Part shown: piece by piece, positions 39,694-52,680 of the stretch
Layout of the letters: each line of letters opens with the position of its first letter
Numbering within the stretch: the stretch's first letter is position 1
Source: Channa striata
Taxonomy: Eukaryota > Chordata > Actinopteri > Anabantiformes > Channidae
Reading direction: 5' to 3'
Length of the DNA: 64,000 nucleotides
Assembly (NCBI GenBank): GCA_033026295.1
Contig: CM065182.1
Coordinates: forward strand, 10,912,001 to 10,976,000
Notes under the pieces: generated by a model
What the model saw: only the letters and a program-made list of their open reading frames with translations
The model's database searches: none
What the model was told of the DNA's origin: nothing
Made by a program: the position numbers and the translations under genes

Positions 39694-42600
39694 ATGAAGA
39701 AACACCTTTTTTTGTTAGCTCCCAAGACTGTATGTGTTTGCCTACAACCTCTTCAAACGCTTGTCAGGTGTCAACAGCTCTTTAAAGTGCGTCGAGTTTT
39801 TTCTGTCTCTTCATGCTGCAGTCATCCACTTTCAGCTGTTAATCCCCTTAAGTTTTCTAGCCTCACATTTTCCCCAGCATCCCTTAAACTCAGTCTCCTC
39901 CCAAACTATCCTTCCTTGCTGTCCCTGCCTTTGTGTTTTTCTAACAAGCCAGACATGGCAGAACAAAGATTCCTCGTAGAATATGCCAAACGTGGTACAG
40001 CAGGCTGTAAGAAATGCAAGGACAAAATCCAGAAGGGCATAGTGCGGATAGGAAAGATTGTGCCAAACCCTTTTAGCGAGTCTGCTGGAGAGATGAAAGA
40101 ATGGTATCATGTGAAGTGTATTTTTGAGAAACTGGAAAGAGCGAGAGCCACAACGAAGAAGATTGAGGACATAACAGATCTGGAGGGTTGGGAGGAGCTG
40201 CAGGATGAAGACAAGGAGCTCATTAATAAACATGTCTCAGGTAAATGTATAAGAATTTAATCATTAAACAAATTGAGGCACCACATACAAGTTCAGGTCT
40301 TAAACAACTCTTACAATTATTTATCTGTATTTCATCCTTTCAAACCTAATGGTTAGGTAATTTTGTTTGTATGAGAAGTATGATGCTATTATGATACTTT
40401 CCTATCTTGGCTGGTGTGCCCAAGGAATTTAAGTGTGTGCATCCATATGTTGGTTTTCAACATTTGTATGCATTGAACTATTGGTGTGGAAATTTGTTTT
40501 GTATTATGTACTATATATTTAGGCATATTTGCAAATAAATGTGACCAGTGCATTTAATCAAAACTCATTCGTTGTTCAGATGTGGTGTCTGTCAAGTGGT
40601 ATCTTACTTGTTCCAAAGCTATTCTTCTTGTTGTGTAGACCTAATGGCTAAAGTCAATGCAAGTCCAAAGAAGAAGGTGCAGGCCAAGTTGAACACAACT
40701 GGTCAGCTGATGGCTGCCCCTGCTGACCCATCTGCCAATGCTCCACGCAAGTTTTCAGGTTTCACTGGTAAGATCTTTACTAACGCTAATCACAGAAGAA
40801 AACACAATACAAAGGTCTGTTTTAATGTTGCAAATCTAAATTACTGGGTCTATGCAACATATTGTAAAATAAAAGGATTACTTACAGCCAAAAAACTGCC
40901 AATTGGTTGCGTTGAGATGTTTACTATACACAAGAGAAAATTATTTTTGTAGCAAGGCAGAATAAAAAGATAAAATAACTAAAGCATAAACGCAATAAAA
41001 ACATATGTCAATTGAAGACAAGAATGTTTAAAAAAGCAATAAACCAGGGATAAGATGAAGAGCTCAGCTTTGTGAGACATCAAGAAACAGTGCTGGTATA
41101 TATCATAAAATTAAGACTTTTTATTGCTCATCGGGGGGGGACGTGCACAGTTTTGGAAACATATATCATTGAACAGAGAGGAATATTGACGTTTTCAAGG
41201 AGAGGGAGGGCAGCATTTGGCTCCTTAACAAATATGTATTGAGTTTACAACTGATTCTGTTATGAATCTGTGAAATGGTACAATTTGAAGGATTGAAAAT
41301 ATGGGGCCCAAAAATTTGGGAAGCCTGTCATATGTTTTCGTTTTGTTTATTTGTTTTTGAAAAAAGGAAAAGATGGCATCTGCCATCTATCAACTAGGAA
41401 TATTTTTGCTTCGCTTGGTAAGGTTAAATTCCATGATTGAAATTGATGACATAACAATGTGTTGATAAATGTGTTGTCTGCATGTTGATGGATGTATTTG
41501 CCTCTTAAATTGGGTGTTTAAACCATTAGAACAGGCTATTATTATAATGCCCTCAAGTACAAGTCCTTCACCCACTGTGACCTTAATAATAAACACATTA
41601 TACATAACAAACAGTTTCAGCTTAAAAATGGATAAATTCTAAACTTGTAAAATTATAGTTTTTGTACAGGTGTACTGTACAGATCAGTGGCAGTTCTGAA
41701 ACAAACTAATAATCATTACAAGCTGTTAAATCAGAATAATGTTAGTTTGACGTTCTGTCCCACTGGGATGTGTGTTAGGAGTTACTTACCTGCCAAATTG
41801 GTCTTATTACTTGTACCTTTTCTCTCCTCAGCTACAAAGGCTGGCACCTCTACCAGCTCAGGACCGTCAACCTCGTCCCCTGCCAAAGCCAGCCAAGGCA
41901 GCACCCTGTCTGCAAAGCTTTGTGACCCTCAGCATAAGGATTGTCTTTTCCGAGAGTTTCGCAAACTGTGTGCTACAGTGGCAGATAACAACAGCTACAA
42001 TGCCAAGACACAGATTATTGAGAAGTTTCTTAGGAAGGGTTCTTGTGGAGGTTGGTGTTCTTATTTATATTTCATGCTCATCACCTTCAGTACAACAGCA
42101 TGGATTAAAAACCAAGGCAGTATTTTTGCAACAAACTGCTGTTGTTATTTTCTTCCATCCTAGATAAATTCCATGGAGATCTTTACTTGACTGTTAAGCT
42201 GCTATTGCCAGGCGTTGTAAAAAGTGTCTACAACCTCAATGACAAGCAGATTGTGAAACTCTTTAGCCGCATATTCAGATGCAACCAGGACGACATGGTG
42301 CGCGATCTGGAACAGGTCTGTGATGCTTTGTGACTTCAAATGTATACCTAATAGCCTGAGTTTAATAATTCAGAGTGACTTTACTAATACCTTCAAGATG
42401 TGTAAATGTCTTTTTATTTGTTCATAGCTCACATGAATGAAAATCATCAACATAAATAGTTTGGATCTGATTAAGAAAAAATATGAAATGAACAAAAAAA
42501 ACAGTAGCCTGAAAATGCTGTATAGATTTCAGTCTGGGTCAATTACTGACAATGTCTCTGACTTTGTATTTTGCAAGTAATGACAGAAGAGCAATTTATC

Positions 42601-45600
42601 AAAAATAACATTGTCAAATGTGAAATACAGTTGGTATCTTTGTTTTTAAGGGCGATGTGTCTGAGACGGTGAGGATGTTTTATGAGGAGAGTAAATCATT
42701 TCCTCCTGCTGCTAAGAGCCTACTGACTGTCCAAGAAGTTGATGCATCTCTTACCCGCCTTGCCCAGTTGACCAAGGAGGATGAGCAGCAGACTGAGCTT
42801 GAGGACATTGCGAAAAAGTAAGGCAGCACATTATCATTTTCAAGTTAATTAGGCTGGGCAGTAAAGCATTAAACGGATCTCAATTATACACCTGTAAAAA
42901 TAAATCTGCAAAATAATAAGCCCTGTTTATATGTATTTATATTTATAGAAAACATGACTAAACTTACAACAGTGCCCGTGAGTTAATGTCCTGTTTCTGT
43001 AGTCCTACCTCTTTGCAAGATTTCTGTTTTTGTTGCTAGGCCGGTAAGTGATTTTAGTTTAGTTTTTAAAAGTAAAATGTTTGCTGCACAGCTGTGTAAA
43101 TCCAGAGTGATTTTGATTTCTCTTCGCTTTGTTAATGGCGGCATTATTTGCTTCCATTAGTTTTGCTTGCATAGCTTTTTTTATTGTTGTATTTGCTGGT
43201 GTTGTGGTTTTCTATTTAGATTGCCTGCCTCAGGCATGTCTAACACACACACACACTCACTCATTAACTCACTCTAGAAATCTTTATTTGACATTCCATC
43301 CTCTGCAACAGCAGACTGTTGTGTTTATTTGTCATAAATTGCATTTCACTAGCTTTAAACAGACCAAAGACCTATTTTGTGCTGTACTGAATCAAAGGTC
43401 TGCTTGTGTTATACAACAATAATGGGGCAAAACAAGGCATGTTAAATATGTCAAAAAAATTATCTTTTAAAATGACTGAGATTTAGCAAGTTCATGTAGA
43501 CGTTTTGGTGAATTACTACCCAGTTCTGCAACTGTTTTTACTTGTGTTATTATTTAAAGGATTTCCCATCATAAAGGTTTAGAGTACTGCTTCCTAAATT
43601 CATGTGATACTCTTTTGATGTGTTAGAAAAACTTTTAAAAATTTTAATCTTCCCAAATTTTTATTTTTGTCTGGTTTTAACTTGATATTAATATTAAAAA
43701 ACTAAATAAACAAATTTTAACCTGTATAAATAAGAAATTTAAGAAAATAGATGCAATCAATCAATGACCTAAAATGCATTGTTCGGCTTATTAAACATGA
43801 CTTGAAGATGAATGCTGGAGCAAAACATGTGTAAGTTTTTTTTTTTATGCATAATGACTTAATGTACATTGGGTTCCTCTTTAGAGAGTATATTTTACTG
43901 CCAAACTTGAATAAAAATCTTAACTTTTCCTCTTTGTGCAGGTTGGATGCTGTGGATCCAAATGCATATGATGCCTTCAAGGCCTCCCGTAATCTGGGGA
44001 TGTTATTGAACGGGTGTTGAGGAATCAGGAGGAGGCGTCCAATGGATCTGGACCCAGGAAATTCCTCACTATAGAACCCTGATTTAAAGATTTCCCATCA
44101 TAAAGTTTAGCCCTGCTTGGTAAATTCTATTACTAAAATGGGCTGATGTGTTATTATGTTTTTAAAAACTTTTCACTTTTATTTTCTCAAGTTCTCCCTA
44201 GATTTGATTGAATGGAAGACATATTTAAATAATCAATCATTGTTGCTTAAATACATCAAGTTTATAACGTTATTTAGACCTCCCAGATTGTAAACATCTT
44301 TCAATTTCACATTTCTTCAATTGTTATTATTAATGATAATGTCATTATAGCATTATTAGAAATGTTTAATTAACAAAATACATTTTACATTTTTATTCAG
44401 CCAGCAGTAAGATGATCAGAATTAGTCGAATCAAAACAAGCACACTTCCACATATATATGCTATGTAAGAGGAGGGAACAACTGTTTATCTTACGTGATC
44501 TTAAGCTATATCACTGTAATACGTCTGCTAAAAAGATTGAAAAAAAACCTCCCTGTCATCACTCATCACTTGAAAAAAATTAATGGGCTGTAGCTGGACC
44601 TTTAAAGATAACTCTGGGATGTAAACACATGACTATACTGATTCGCGCTCTACAAAGGGCAGCATTAATTCAGGCTGATTTAAAATGTTTTTCCCAAAAA
44701 CCCTCAGACTATTAAATTGCACCTTACAAAAACAGTAGCAGTATTCAGTATAAAAATGACTTGAAATTTACTGAAGCTTTGTTGCATTTTAGTTTACAAT
44801 CATAGCCAAATTCCCAGCTACCCACAGACTTGAAACTTCCGGTGTTTATCCCTAACATTAAAGGAAGTTCTCCTTCACCTTAACCTCCCATTAGGAAAGG
44901 GAAAACCTTACATTGTATCATGGAGAGTGTGGACACATAACTAAGTGTAATTTATTTGCACATTTTGCTCAGAAAACACTAGGCCAATGTATATTTGTAT
45001 TACCACCAGAGTCAAATCTATTAGTGTAACAAAGCTACATTATGAGAGTACACGGGTAGAAATTTCAAAAGGATATGTAAACAGTTATGAAACGATTCAT
45101 CAATTGAACTATCAGCATAAGCTGAGCACACTAGTAATGTTTGATGATCTCTTATAAAGTAGTACAATAAAAGGCTCAAATTGCATTTGAAAGTTGCGTT
45201 TCCTTTTATTTCATATACACCTTTGCTACTGGAGCAACTATAAAAATCTTTTAATTAAATGTAACTGCATAAGAATTTTATTGTTTGCTGAGAGCTTAAG
45301 CCTTGTAAATTTTCTTTGTAAAGTTTCTAAATGGCCGTTTGTGATTTCAGGCAGAGGCGTGTAAATCCGTCGAGTACGCCATGAAGAAGTGCCCCAATGG
45401 AATGTATTCTGAGATTAAGTATGACGGAGAGCGTGTGCAGGTCCATAAGAATGGAGACAGCTTCAGCTACTTCAGCCGTAGCCTCAAACCAGTATTACCA
45501 CACAAGGTCAGTCCTCTATTACATGTACACTCAAACACAAAAGTTAAACACGCTGCCGTACAGCCCAGGCAGTTATAAATACATTACTGTGTCAGTATAT

Positions 45601-48600
45601 GTCAGAATACAACATCCCCACTTTCCCCACCCACAAGATTAGCAGCTAAAAGCTATTTTCCCACCGAGATTTTATTCAATTCATTTCCCCAGCATTTGCT
45701 TTTTCGGTGTGAGACAGAGAGGCTTAAACTTGCTGGGTTAAATACCTCCACATCCTGCTCATTAGATTCTGTAAACCACTAAAAGTTGCCGGCGTGGACA
45801 CAATATACAACTCGCAGCAACCTTGGATCCCAGTAAACTTCAGCTTTTAAACTGAGGATATACAAGCTATGTACCTCCTCAGTGATGCCTATGGGGGCAT
45901 TTTTTTTCATTTTGTTTTCACTATTCTGCAGGCATTTTTAATAACAGAAGTCTTTTTTTCCAAACAGGTCACATGCAAGTTCACCCTTTTTTTCCCCCAT
46001 TGTCTGAATAGCTGTTCTTCGTTGTTTCTTTTGAGGAGTTGCATAGTATTAACCCTGTAGCCTGATTGGTTGTAGACATTTTCTGTGTAACTGCCCTGCC
46101 AATGCCGCCCATCAACTAAATGGCTCATAATGAGCCCTCAGCAACTCTAATTTTTTTCTTTTTATGTTAATGTTAGGTTAACATTATGTGAGGATGGGAA
46201 TTGTTTCTAATTACAACAGTCTGCGATTTTTAACATCTATTATTCTGATAGATAACACTGTGGATCTGTTAATTTCACCAATTTCGAGATAGATGATGAT
46301 TACAAGCCCCAATGCGGAAGACAGAATTTGTTGTAGCTCAAATAAAATGTCTTATTTTACCTGCCCTCTTTACAAAGGGTTGACATTTGTTAACAGTATT
46401 GATTAGTTTATATAGTGTTTATACATCATGCCTATGAAAAACCTGGGGTGGTGCCATTTTCTTAAGTCTTGCTGTAATAGGGTCTTTAAATGCTTCTAAT
46501 TTCGGCTCAGCACTTAAACCCTGTGTGTGTGTGTGTGTGTGTCTGTCCGTCCATGTTGATGCTTCAGGTAGCTCATTTCAAAGACTACATCCCTCAAGCT
46601 TTTCCTGGTGGACAAAGTATGATATTGGATGCTGAAGTTCTCCTAATTGACACAAAAACCAGTAAACCGCTTCCCTTTGGGACCTTGGGAGTACACAAGG
46701 TTAGAACCCCAAATCCAGCTTTCAGTTTAATAAAAAAAAAAAACTAAACAAAAGAACATGAAATACACTGTTTTCTCACTTTACACTTTCTTCTCCCTTC
46801 AGAAAGCCGCCTTTCAAGATGCCAACGTGTGCCTTTTTGTTTTTGACTGCATTTACTTCAATGGTGTGAGCCTCATGGGGAGGTAATGTGTTTTTACTCA
46901 ATCTTTTGTCATAAAAGCATCTTTGCTTACCAATGTAAGAAAAATAACTCGGTGTTCTATTGCTTTTTAACCCAGCAACACTACATCCAAATCTTACTTA
47001 ACAGTTGTCAACTAAAGCATTTGTTCTGTCCTTTTGGTTTGATGGTGCGTGGACATGCCTTAGTTTGTTAAATAACTAACCCACCGCTATTTTTTTCTGA
47101 CTTGTATTAGCTGTTAATCAATTAGAACTCATAATCACAAAAAATCACACACTGGCTTTAGATAATGATGATTAGCTAAGGGAGAGGTAGTGATGCAGGT
47201 TTAGTGTGAAGGCTGCTAATAGACACCACCATAACTTGCTCATTTATTGAGTTATGCAATCTATGTTTAGCATACCATACAGACCACTATTGTTTTAGTA
47301 TATTCATAGCAACCTCACAATGTGTAACGTATACATGCGATCACTGCGGGCAGAGAAAACATTATAGTTTTGTGTTTATGATTAACATGTTTTTTAAAGA
47401 ATTACTTTTAATAGCATTTAGCATTAATATTCATGATACAGTAAAAGAGTTGTCCACCCTCAGCTAGATTCTGTGTCCCTGCTGTGTGGTCTGGGTGAGA
47501 GCTACCGTGATCTCCATTACCCACAGACAGACACCACAACTATCTTTGCATCTCATTTACATGCTCATATTTTTCAGGCCTCTGTTTGAACGCCGAAAGT
47601 TCCTTCATGACAACATGGTGGAAGTCCCAAACAGGATTTTGTTTTCAGAAATGAAGCACGTCACTGTAAGTCAAACCTTTTGCAAAATATAGCATACATT
47701 TCAATAATAAAGCATGCATACATCTTCAGCAGCTTAGTGCAGCATGTAGTTCCCCTCATGGTGCATCCATTTATGTGTGTCAGAGAGCAGGAGATCTGGC
47801 TGATATGATAACTCGCGTTATCAGAGAGGGACTTGAAGGCCTGGTGCTAAAAGACATAAAGGTGAGTTGCTTTTTTCTTGTGCGTAACATCTCTGAATGA
47901 AATCAAAATAGAAGGAGCCTATTAAAAGATTCTCTGTCCCTCTCAGTGGTCATATTTTTAAAGTAGCTCACCAAAGTGAATCATTCAATCATGAAGTATT
48001 TTTTAAGGAGGCCTTGTGTTGGCCTAATGCAAACTCTACATGAAACATGCTGTTGAGTTTTGGTGCAGAAGTTGGTGAACAGCGTTTTATCAGGGCTACT
48101 GTTTGTGAATCATATGTTTTATAGAGAGAAAACCTCACTCCGCAACACAACTGAACGAGATTGGACCGAGTGGTTCTATAGTTTGAACTATTAAACAGTG
48201 TGATACATCTTCTCGTTTAACACAGTCGGTTTTAGCTGTTAAAGTACGAACTGTATGTAACGTATGTTGCAGTCCAGAAGTAAAAAAAGAGTTAAAGATT
48301 GTGGGTAACTGAGCTGTGTCTTTCTCAGGGCAACTATGAACCAGGGAAGCGCCACTGGCTAAAGGTGAAGAAGGACTATTTGAATGAAGGGGCGATGGCT
48401 GACACAGCTGACCTGGTCGTGTTGGGGGCCTTCTATGGAAAAGGCTCAAATGGTGTGTAAAGTGCAAGCTGCATTACTACTATTTACTACAGCACATGCA
48501 TTTCTTTGTGCAGTGCACCTGCACTCATGGGAGTTCCACACACTGGATAGTGCGCACAGCTAATAGACCAGTTATTAGATCAGAAACAAATCAATGAAAT

Positions 48601-51600
48601 AACAGTGTGGAACAAGAGTGGAAAGTAAAATACCAGAGGTTTTAAAATGTCCCTTCTAAAGACACATGCTTTCTTTCACCCACCAGGGGGCATCATGTCC
48701 AGTTTTCTGATGGGCTGTTATGACCCAGACTCCAAGAAATGGTGCACAGTCACCAAGTGCTCGGGAGGTTATGATGACGCCATGCTGGCCAGGCTCCAGA
48801 AGGAACTAGATGTGATCAAAATCAGCAAGGTCAGAGAGAATCCACTTATGAGGCCTGCCTAGAATATTGAACAGATGTATCACAATTGAAAATGAATACT
48901 GTGTCACTGTGTTTGTGTAGGACCCGAGCAAAATCCCAGGCTGGTTGAAAATTGTCAAAAACTATTATCCAGATTTCCTTATCCGAGATCCTGAGGTGAG
49001 ATTCACAGTGTTTTTTTATTCCACAGTGGCCCTGCAAGTTAAATTGATAGGTTAAAAGCATCTTTTATGTAGATCATCTGTAGGAATTTGTCTACGTGTA
49101 TTACTTGTTTTAAGATAACGACAACCCATGTGTTTCCAGCCTGCATATTTGGAGAAAATTTGAAGTATTCTCTAAATATGCAGAAAAGCATGAGTTAGAT
49201 TTGCTCTTATTTAATTTAATGGTAAATCTGTGATTTTTTTTTCTTGTCAGTGGTGCTTAACCTGCCTCTGTTGTTTTATCTGCAGCAAGCACCCGTGTGG
49301 GAGATCACAGGCGCTGAGTTTTCTAAATCAGAAATGCACACCGCTGATGGCATCTCTATCCGCTTTCCTCGCATGACACGCATTCGTGATGACAAGGACT
49401 GGAAGACTGCCACCAACTTGCACCAGCTCAAAGTAAGATGATTAATTTTCTATTGGTTTTAAAATGTATAGTGTAGCGATATGCAACATTGAACTTTTTT
49501 TTTAATGTGGGAACGTTAAGATTCTTCAAAGTGGGGCAGCAGATTCTATAAGCCGTATCAATCTATGGTTAAATATTAGTCCGTTAAAGACCTAAATCAG
49601 TCTTTTATCATGAGTTCTTCTCCAGTTTTAGGGACCTCTTATCTGTTTTTCTAAAGAAATGACAACACAGAGCCAGCTTTTTTATTGATTTATTAATCTA
49701 CAACTACAAAATCTATGGATGTATGTAGATATGGATATATTCAATTCAACTATATACATATAATATACATATATGTACCTGAGTATAAATATATGGAACA
49801 GAATGTATAAGTGAATAAACAATAAAACATGAAATAACCAACTCCAAGTGCATTACAGATTAATAAGCATCAAAAACGGCGTTGCCATTTAGTTTTGGGC
49901 TGATGTCCGGACAAGCGCTGCGTCTTGGATGTGGGAAAAAGCCCGTATGGCGCCAACGATGATGGAAGTGCGGAATAAAAATTTCAAGGGTCAATTTAGA
50001 ATAATCTGGAGTGGCTTCTGAATCAAAACAAAATCGAATGTTTGGTTTGGAGTGCAGTCTACAAAAATGAGCTACAAAAACATAGAAAAAAGTTTGCGCG
50101 TTATAAGAATAATTGCAAAACGAGCAAACGAGTAAGTAAGATAAACAAAGAAGTAAAGACATGGGACCTGACTTGCAGAAAAGGAAAGAGCGTAAATGCA
50201 GTTAAAGGGAGTTACCATGGGATCCAATTAACCACGGCCATGTGATGATCCATGTTTAGCGAGATCCTAGTAATAATTGCTGAGAGAATCAGGTACTCGT
50301 TTGATATTGAATCCCTAAAGTGTATGTCCTGGGATTCCTGAGAATTATTTTCCATCTCTATTGTAATATATGATGAATATAGGTGAGAAATAGGAGGGTG
50401 AAATAATTAAGGCCACTGTTGAACAATGCACCCGAGACAAGTTAAGTATGATTCAAATGCTGAGGATGTGGAACAAATTTGTAGTCAAGAGGGATACTGC
50501 ACACTCTGAAAAAATGATTTGAAATATTGGCTGAGGCAATAAAACATGCCTACGCTAAATTATTTGAATCCAACACAGGTCTTCAATCCTTCACAAACTT
50601 TACACCTCTTGGCTGAAGCCTTTGCTGTCATTTCATCATCAGGAGCTGTACCGCATATCAAAGGAGAACTGTGACTTTCAAGTCACAGCTGGACCATCCA
50701 CATCTTATGAAGACAATGGCTCATCCGGAGGGGGCAGTGAAGAAAACTCTCCACCGTCCTCATCCCACGGAGGAGCTTCATCCAAGAAGACTGGTAAGCA
50801 CATAAACCACAACCATAAAGAACGAGAACTGTTAGTACATAACACGTGCTGAATTTTGAATGGCGGTTTTGAAATATTTAAAGCTACAAAGCAGCTGTTT
50901 CAGCAAGCATTTTGTTGGCTCTTATTCATCTAGATTTGACTGCTGGTGTGTTTTACAAGTCAATTTCTGTTTGCCCTCAGTCAGCCAATGTATTAGCAGT
51001 ACAGATGTTAGCCAAATAAGCTAGATTAACTTATTGCCCTTTAGATGATGTTTGTCTTCCTATCATTGTATACTTGTGAAATGGGAATCAGTAAGTCTAC
51101 ATTTTCTACACTTGCAGTAATTTTGATAAGTCTCCATCAGTTTAATTTTTTTTAAAAGACAGTTCATATCTGTAATGCAGAAAGCGGTTTGATTCGGCAC
51201 TGAACTAGATAGATGATGAGCGCTTTTCCACTGTGCAAACTTGCTGACCATAACTCCACTTTTTTTGACTGTGCTGCACCCAGCATAGACACATGTTCTT
51301 CATGTTAAATTCCAAAACTCTTCAGGAGGTAAAACTAATCAAATTTTACTTCCATGTTGAGGGAGTGGATGCTCACATGGCTGTTGCTTGTGGCTAAAGC
51401 AAAACTGTGTTTTTATAATAAACTTTGTCCAAATTGGAGTTGTCCCATTAAAAACAACAACTGCAAAACAAATTGCCTATCTTTGGACTGCAGGTTCAGG
51501 TCATGGCAACATCCAAGTTACTCTGCTGGAAAAGCAGCTTTACAGAACCAAATGTGATGTGACTAAACTTCACAATGCTGTTTTATCATTATTATTAATA

Positions 51601-52680
51601 TTTATTAAATGTGTACTTTACAGGCAACAGCACTTCGCCCAAACCAAAGCTGAAATCCCAGCCTCGCACTCCTGGCTCAGACACACCTAGTGCCAAGAAG
51701 GTATTTACTTTTCTGTGTAAATCACCAACATAGTCCAGGACAAAAGCATCGCTGCTTATCTTGTCAAGTTGTGGGTCAGTGAGTTCTACGGTTCTTGGAG
51801 CAGTGGTGAACTGTGTGTTTATCGACAGGCAAAGAAGAGTGAAAGTGTCCACAGCAACGGACAAGCCAAAACAAAAGCAACAGCAACCTCTCAATTGATG
51901 GAGCCAAGGAATGACAAGGTTGGTCAACAGGTCACATATCACGAAGCCATGTAGCTCCTTATACAATGTTGCTGCGAAAATAAATAGAAAAGATATAAAA
52001 GATTCAAATTCTGTTGTTGGTGGAACGGTTTTATCTTTATATTTTGTTAAGTAACTTTTCTATCTAGAAAAAACACACAGATGCACAAGTCATTGAATTT
52101 TTATGTTTTACTGCATTGTCAAGCAACATTGTGACATAACAGATAAATTAATTTCTTTTTTTTGTAACTGACAATTTTCAGGTTAAAGCCAGAAATTGAC
52201 ATATCTTTACAACTCAAATGTTTAAACTTTTTATTATTTCTCATAGCAACTTTGGATTTTGCCAGCATGTAATTATCCCTTTTTAACTAAATATTTGTCA
52301 TTTTTGGTAGCATCAAATTAACAACACTAATAATTTTGTTGAAGGTGAATGCTTACATGATTAAAACTCAAAGTGAATTCCTGCTCACTTGTTCAGGGAA
52401 CGTAACGGTTGGAAATGTTTCCTCACTGTCGTGTTTTTGCTTGTAGACACTGTTGGACATCTTCAGCGGCGTGAAGCTCTTCCTGCCCATCTCCGTGCAG
52501 GACTTTGACAAACTGAGGCGCTACTTTGTGGCGTATGATGGAGACCTGGTACCGGACTATGACGCAGCCTTAGCCACACATACTGTGGCCGAACCTGAAG
52601 TGGACAGCCAGGCCCAGAAAGTCACACCCAGCTGGATCTGGGCATGTATCCGTAAGAGGCGCATTGTGCCTCCCTGTTAA
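39694..52680 (+). CDS. lig3: DNA ligase III (LIG3), alpha form with mitochondrial leader; frame broken in two exons
   Basis: ATP-dependent ligase that seals nicks in base-excision and single-strand-break repair (nuclear, with XRCC1) and in mitochondria. Exons: 39666-40240 (ATG 39694), 40639-40767, 41832-42050, 42164-42315, 42651-42817, 43751-43830, 43942-about 44081, 45351-45506, 46568-46699, 46803-46882, 47578-47665, 47784-47861, 48329-48452, 48687-48829, 48921-48995, 49286-49432, 50643-50793, 51624-51700, 51829-51918, 52447-52680. An 87-residue leader precedes MAEQRF, the nuclear start at 39955. A PARP-type zinc finger follows (GCKKC, then WYHVKC), then the DNA-binding domain, active-site EIKYDGERVQ, motifs EGLVLKD and KRHWLKVKKDYL, and a C-terminal BRCT domain (WIWACIRKRR). 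Total is about 1000 codons (human 1009). Odd: exons 43751 and 43942 each contain a frame break, and the latter lacks its 3' end, including the expected MTPVQPML segment. All other exons join in phase. Identity certain; intactness doubtful. Confidence 0.96.
43552..43655 (+). repeat. Intronic segment with a diverged second copy at 44082-44185
   Basis: This segment and 44082-44185 share atttaaag-(g)-atttcccatc, then ataaag-(g)-tttag, then ctgctt, taaattc, tgatgtgtta and a run of tttaaaaa, in the same order and orientation. Divergence, including single-base gaps, looks like roughly a quarter of positions by eye. The first copy is upstream of the lig3 exon at 43751; the second starts exactly where the exon at 43942 loses homology. 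Confidence 0.7.
43751..44082 (+). other. lig3: Lesion in lig3: two frame breaks and a truncated exon
   Basis: Exon 43751-43830 should start with one base completing Lys and then Cys, and end CAT GT. The 80 bases leave the frame off by one, because 8 bases (two aatc units) stand between the Cys codon and the Asn-Asp-Leu-Lys codons where 6 are expected. In exon 43942, KASRNL is followed by a run of four G (43996-43999) where five would restore GDVIERVLRNQEE. After LTIE the sequence reads ccctga and continues as intron-like DNA without a donor. Together these predict a truncated ligase unless they are assembly errors. Confidence 0.7.
46522..46542. repeat. (TG)n microsatellite next to a lig3 acceptor
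   Basis: A run of about 10 TG units ends about 25 bases upstream of the acceptor at 46567, in the place usually held by the branch point and pyrimidine tract. Confidence 0.95.
49440..50642 (+). other. lig3 intron with unexplained high-complexity stretch
   Basis: After an AT-rich part with near-palindromic tatacatata words (49.68-49.82 kb), the segment at 49.87-50.22 kb is less AT-biased, with several CpGs and a run of Lys/Asn-rich open frame (50042-50245). I recognise no protein motif or repeat in it. It may be an old transposon relic or conserved non-coding DNA. Confidence 0.3.

Noticed and set aside
44745..44780. Sequence aatgacttgaaatttactg resembling the lig3 exon at 43751, as a possible second exon copy
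   Set aside because: Similarity is limited to about a dozen bases, with no flanking exon similarity or splice sites.
48680..48693. CTCF-like word CCACCAGGGGGCAT at a lig3 acceptor
   Set aside because: It is explained by the acceptor plus Gly codons of exon 48687, and one core position fails.
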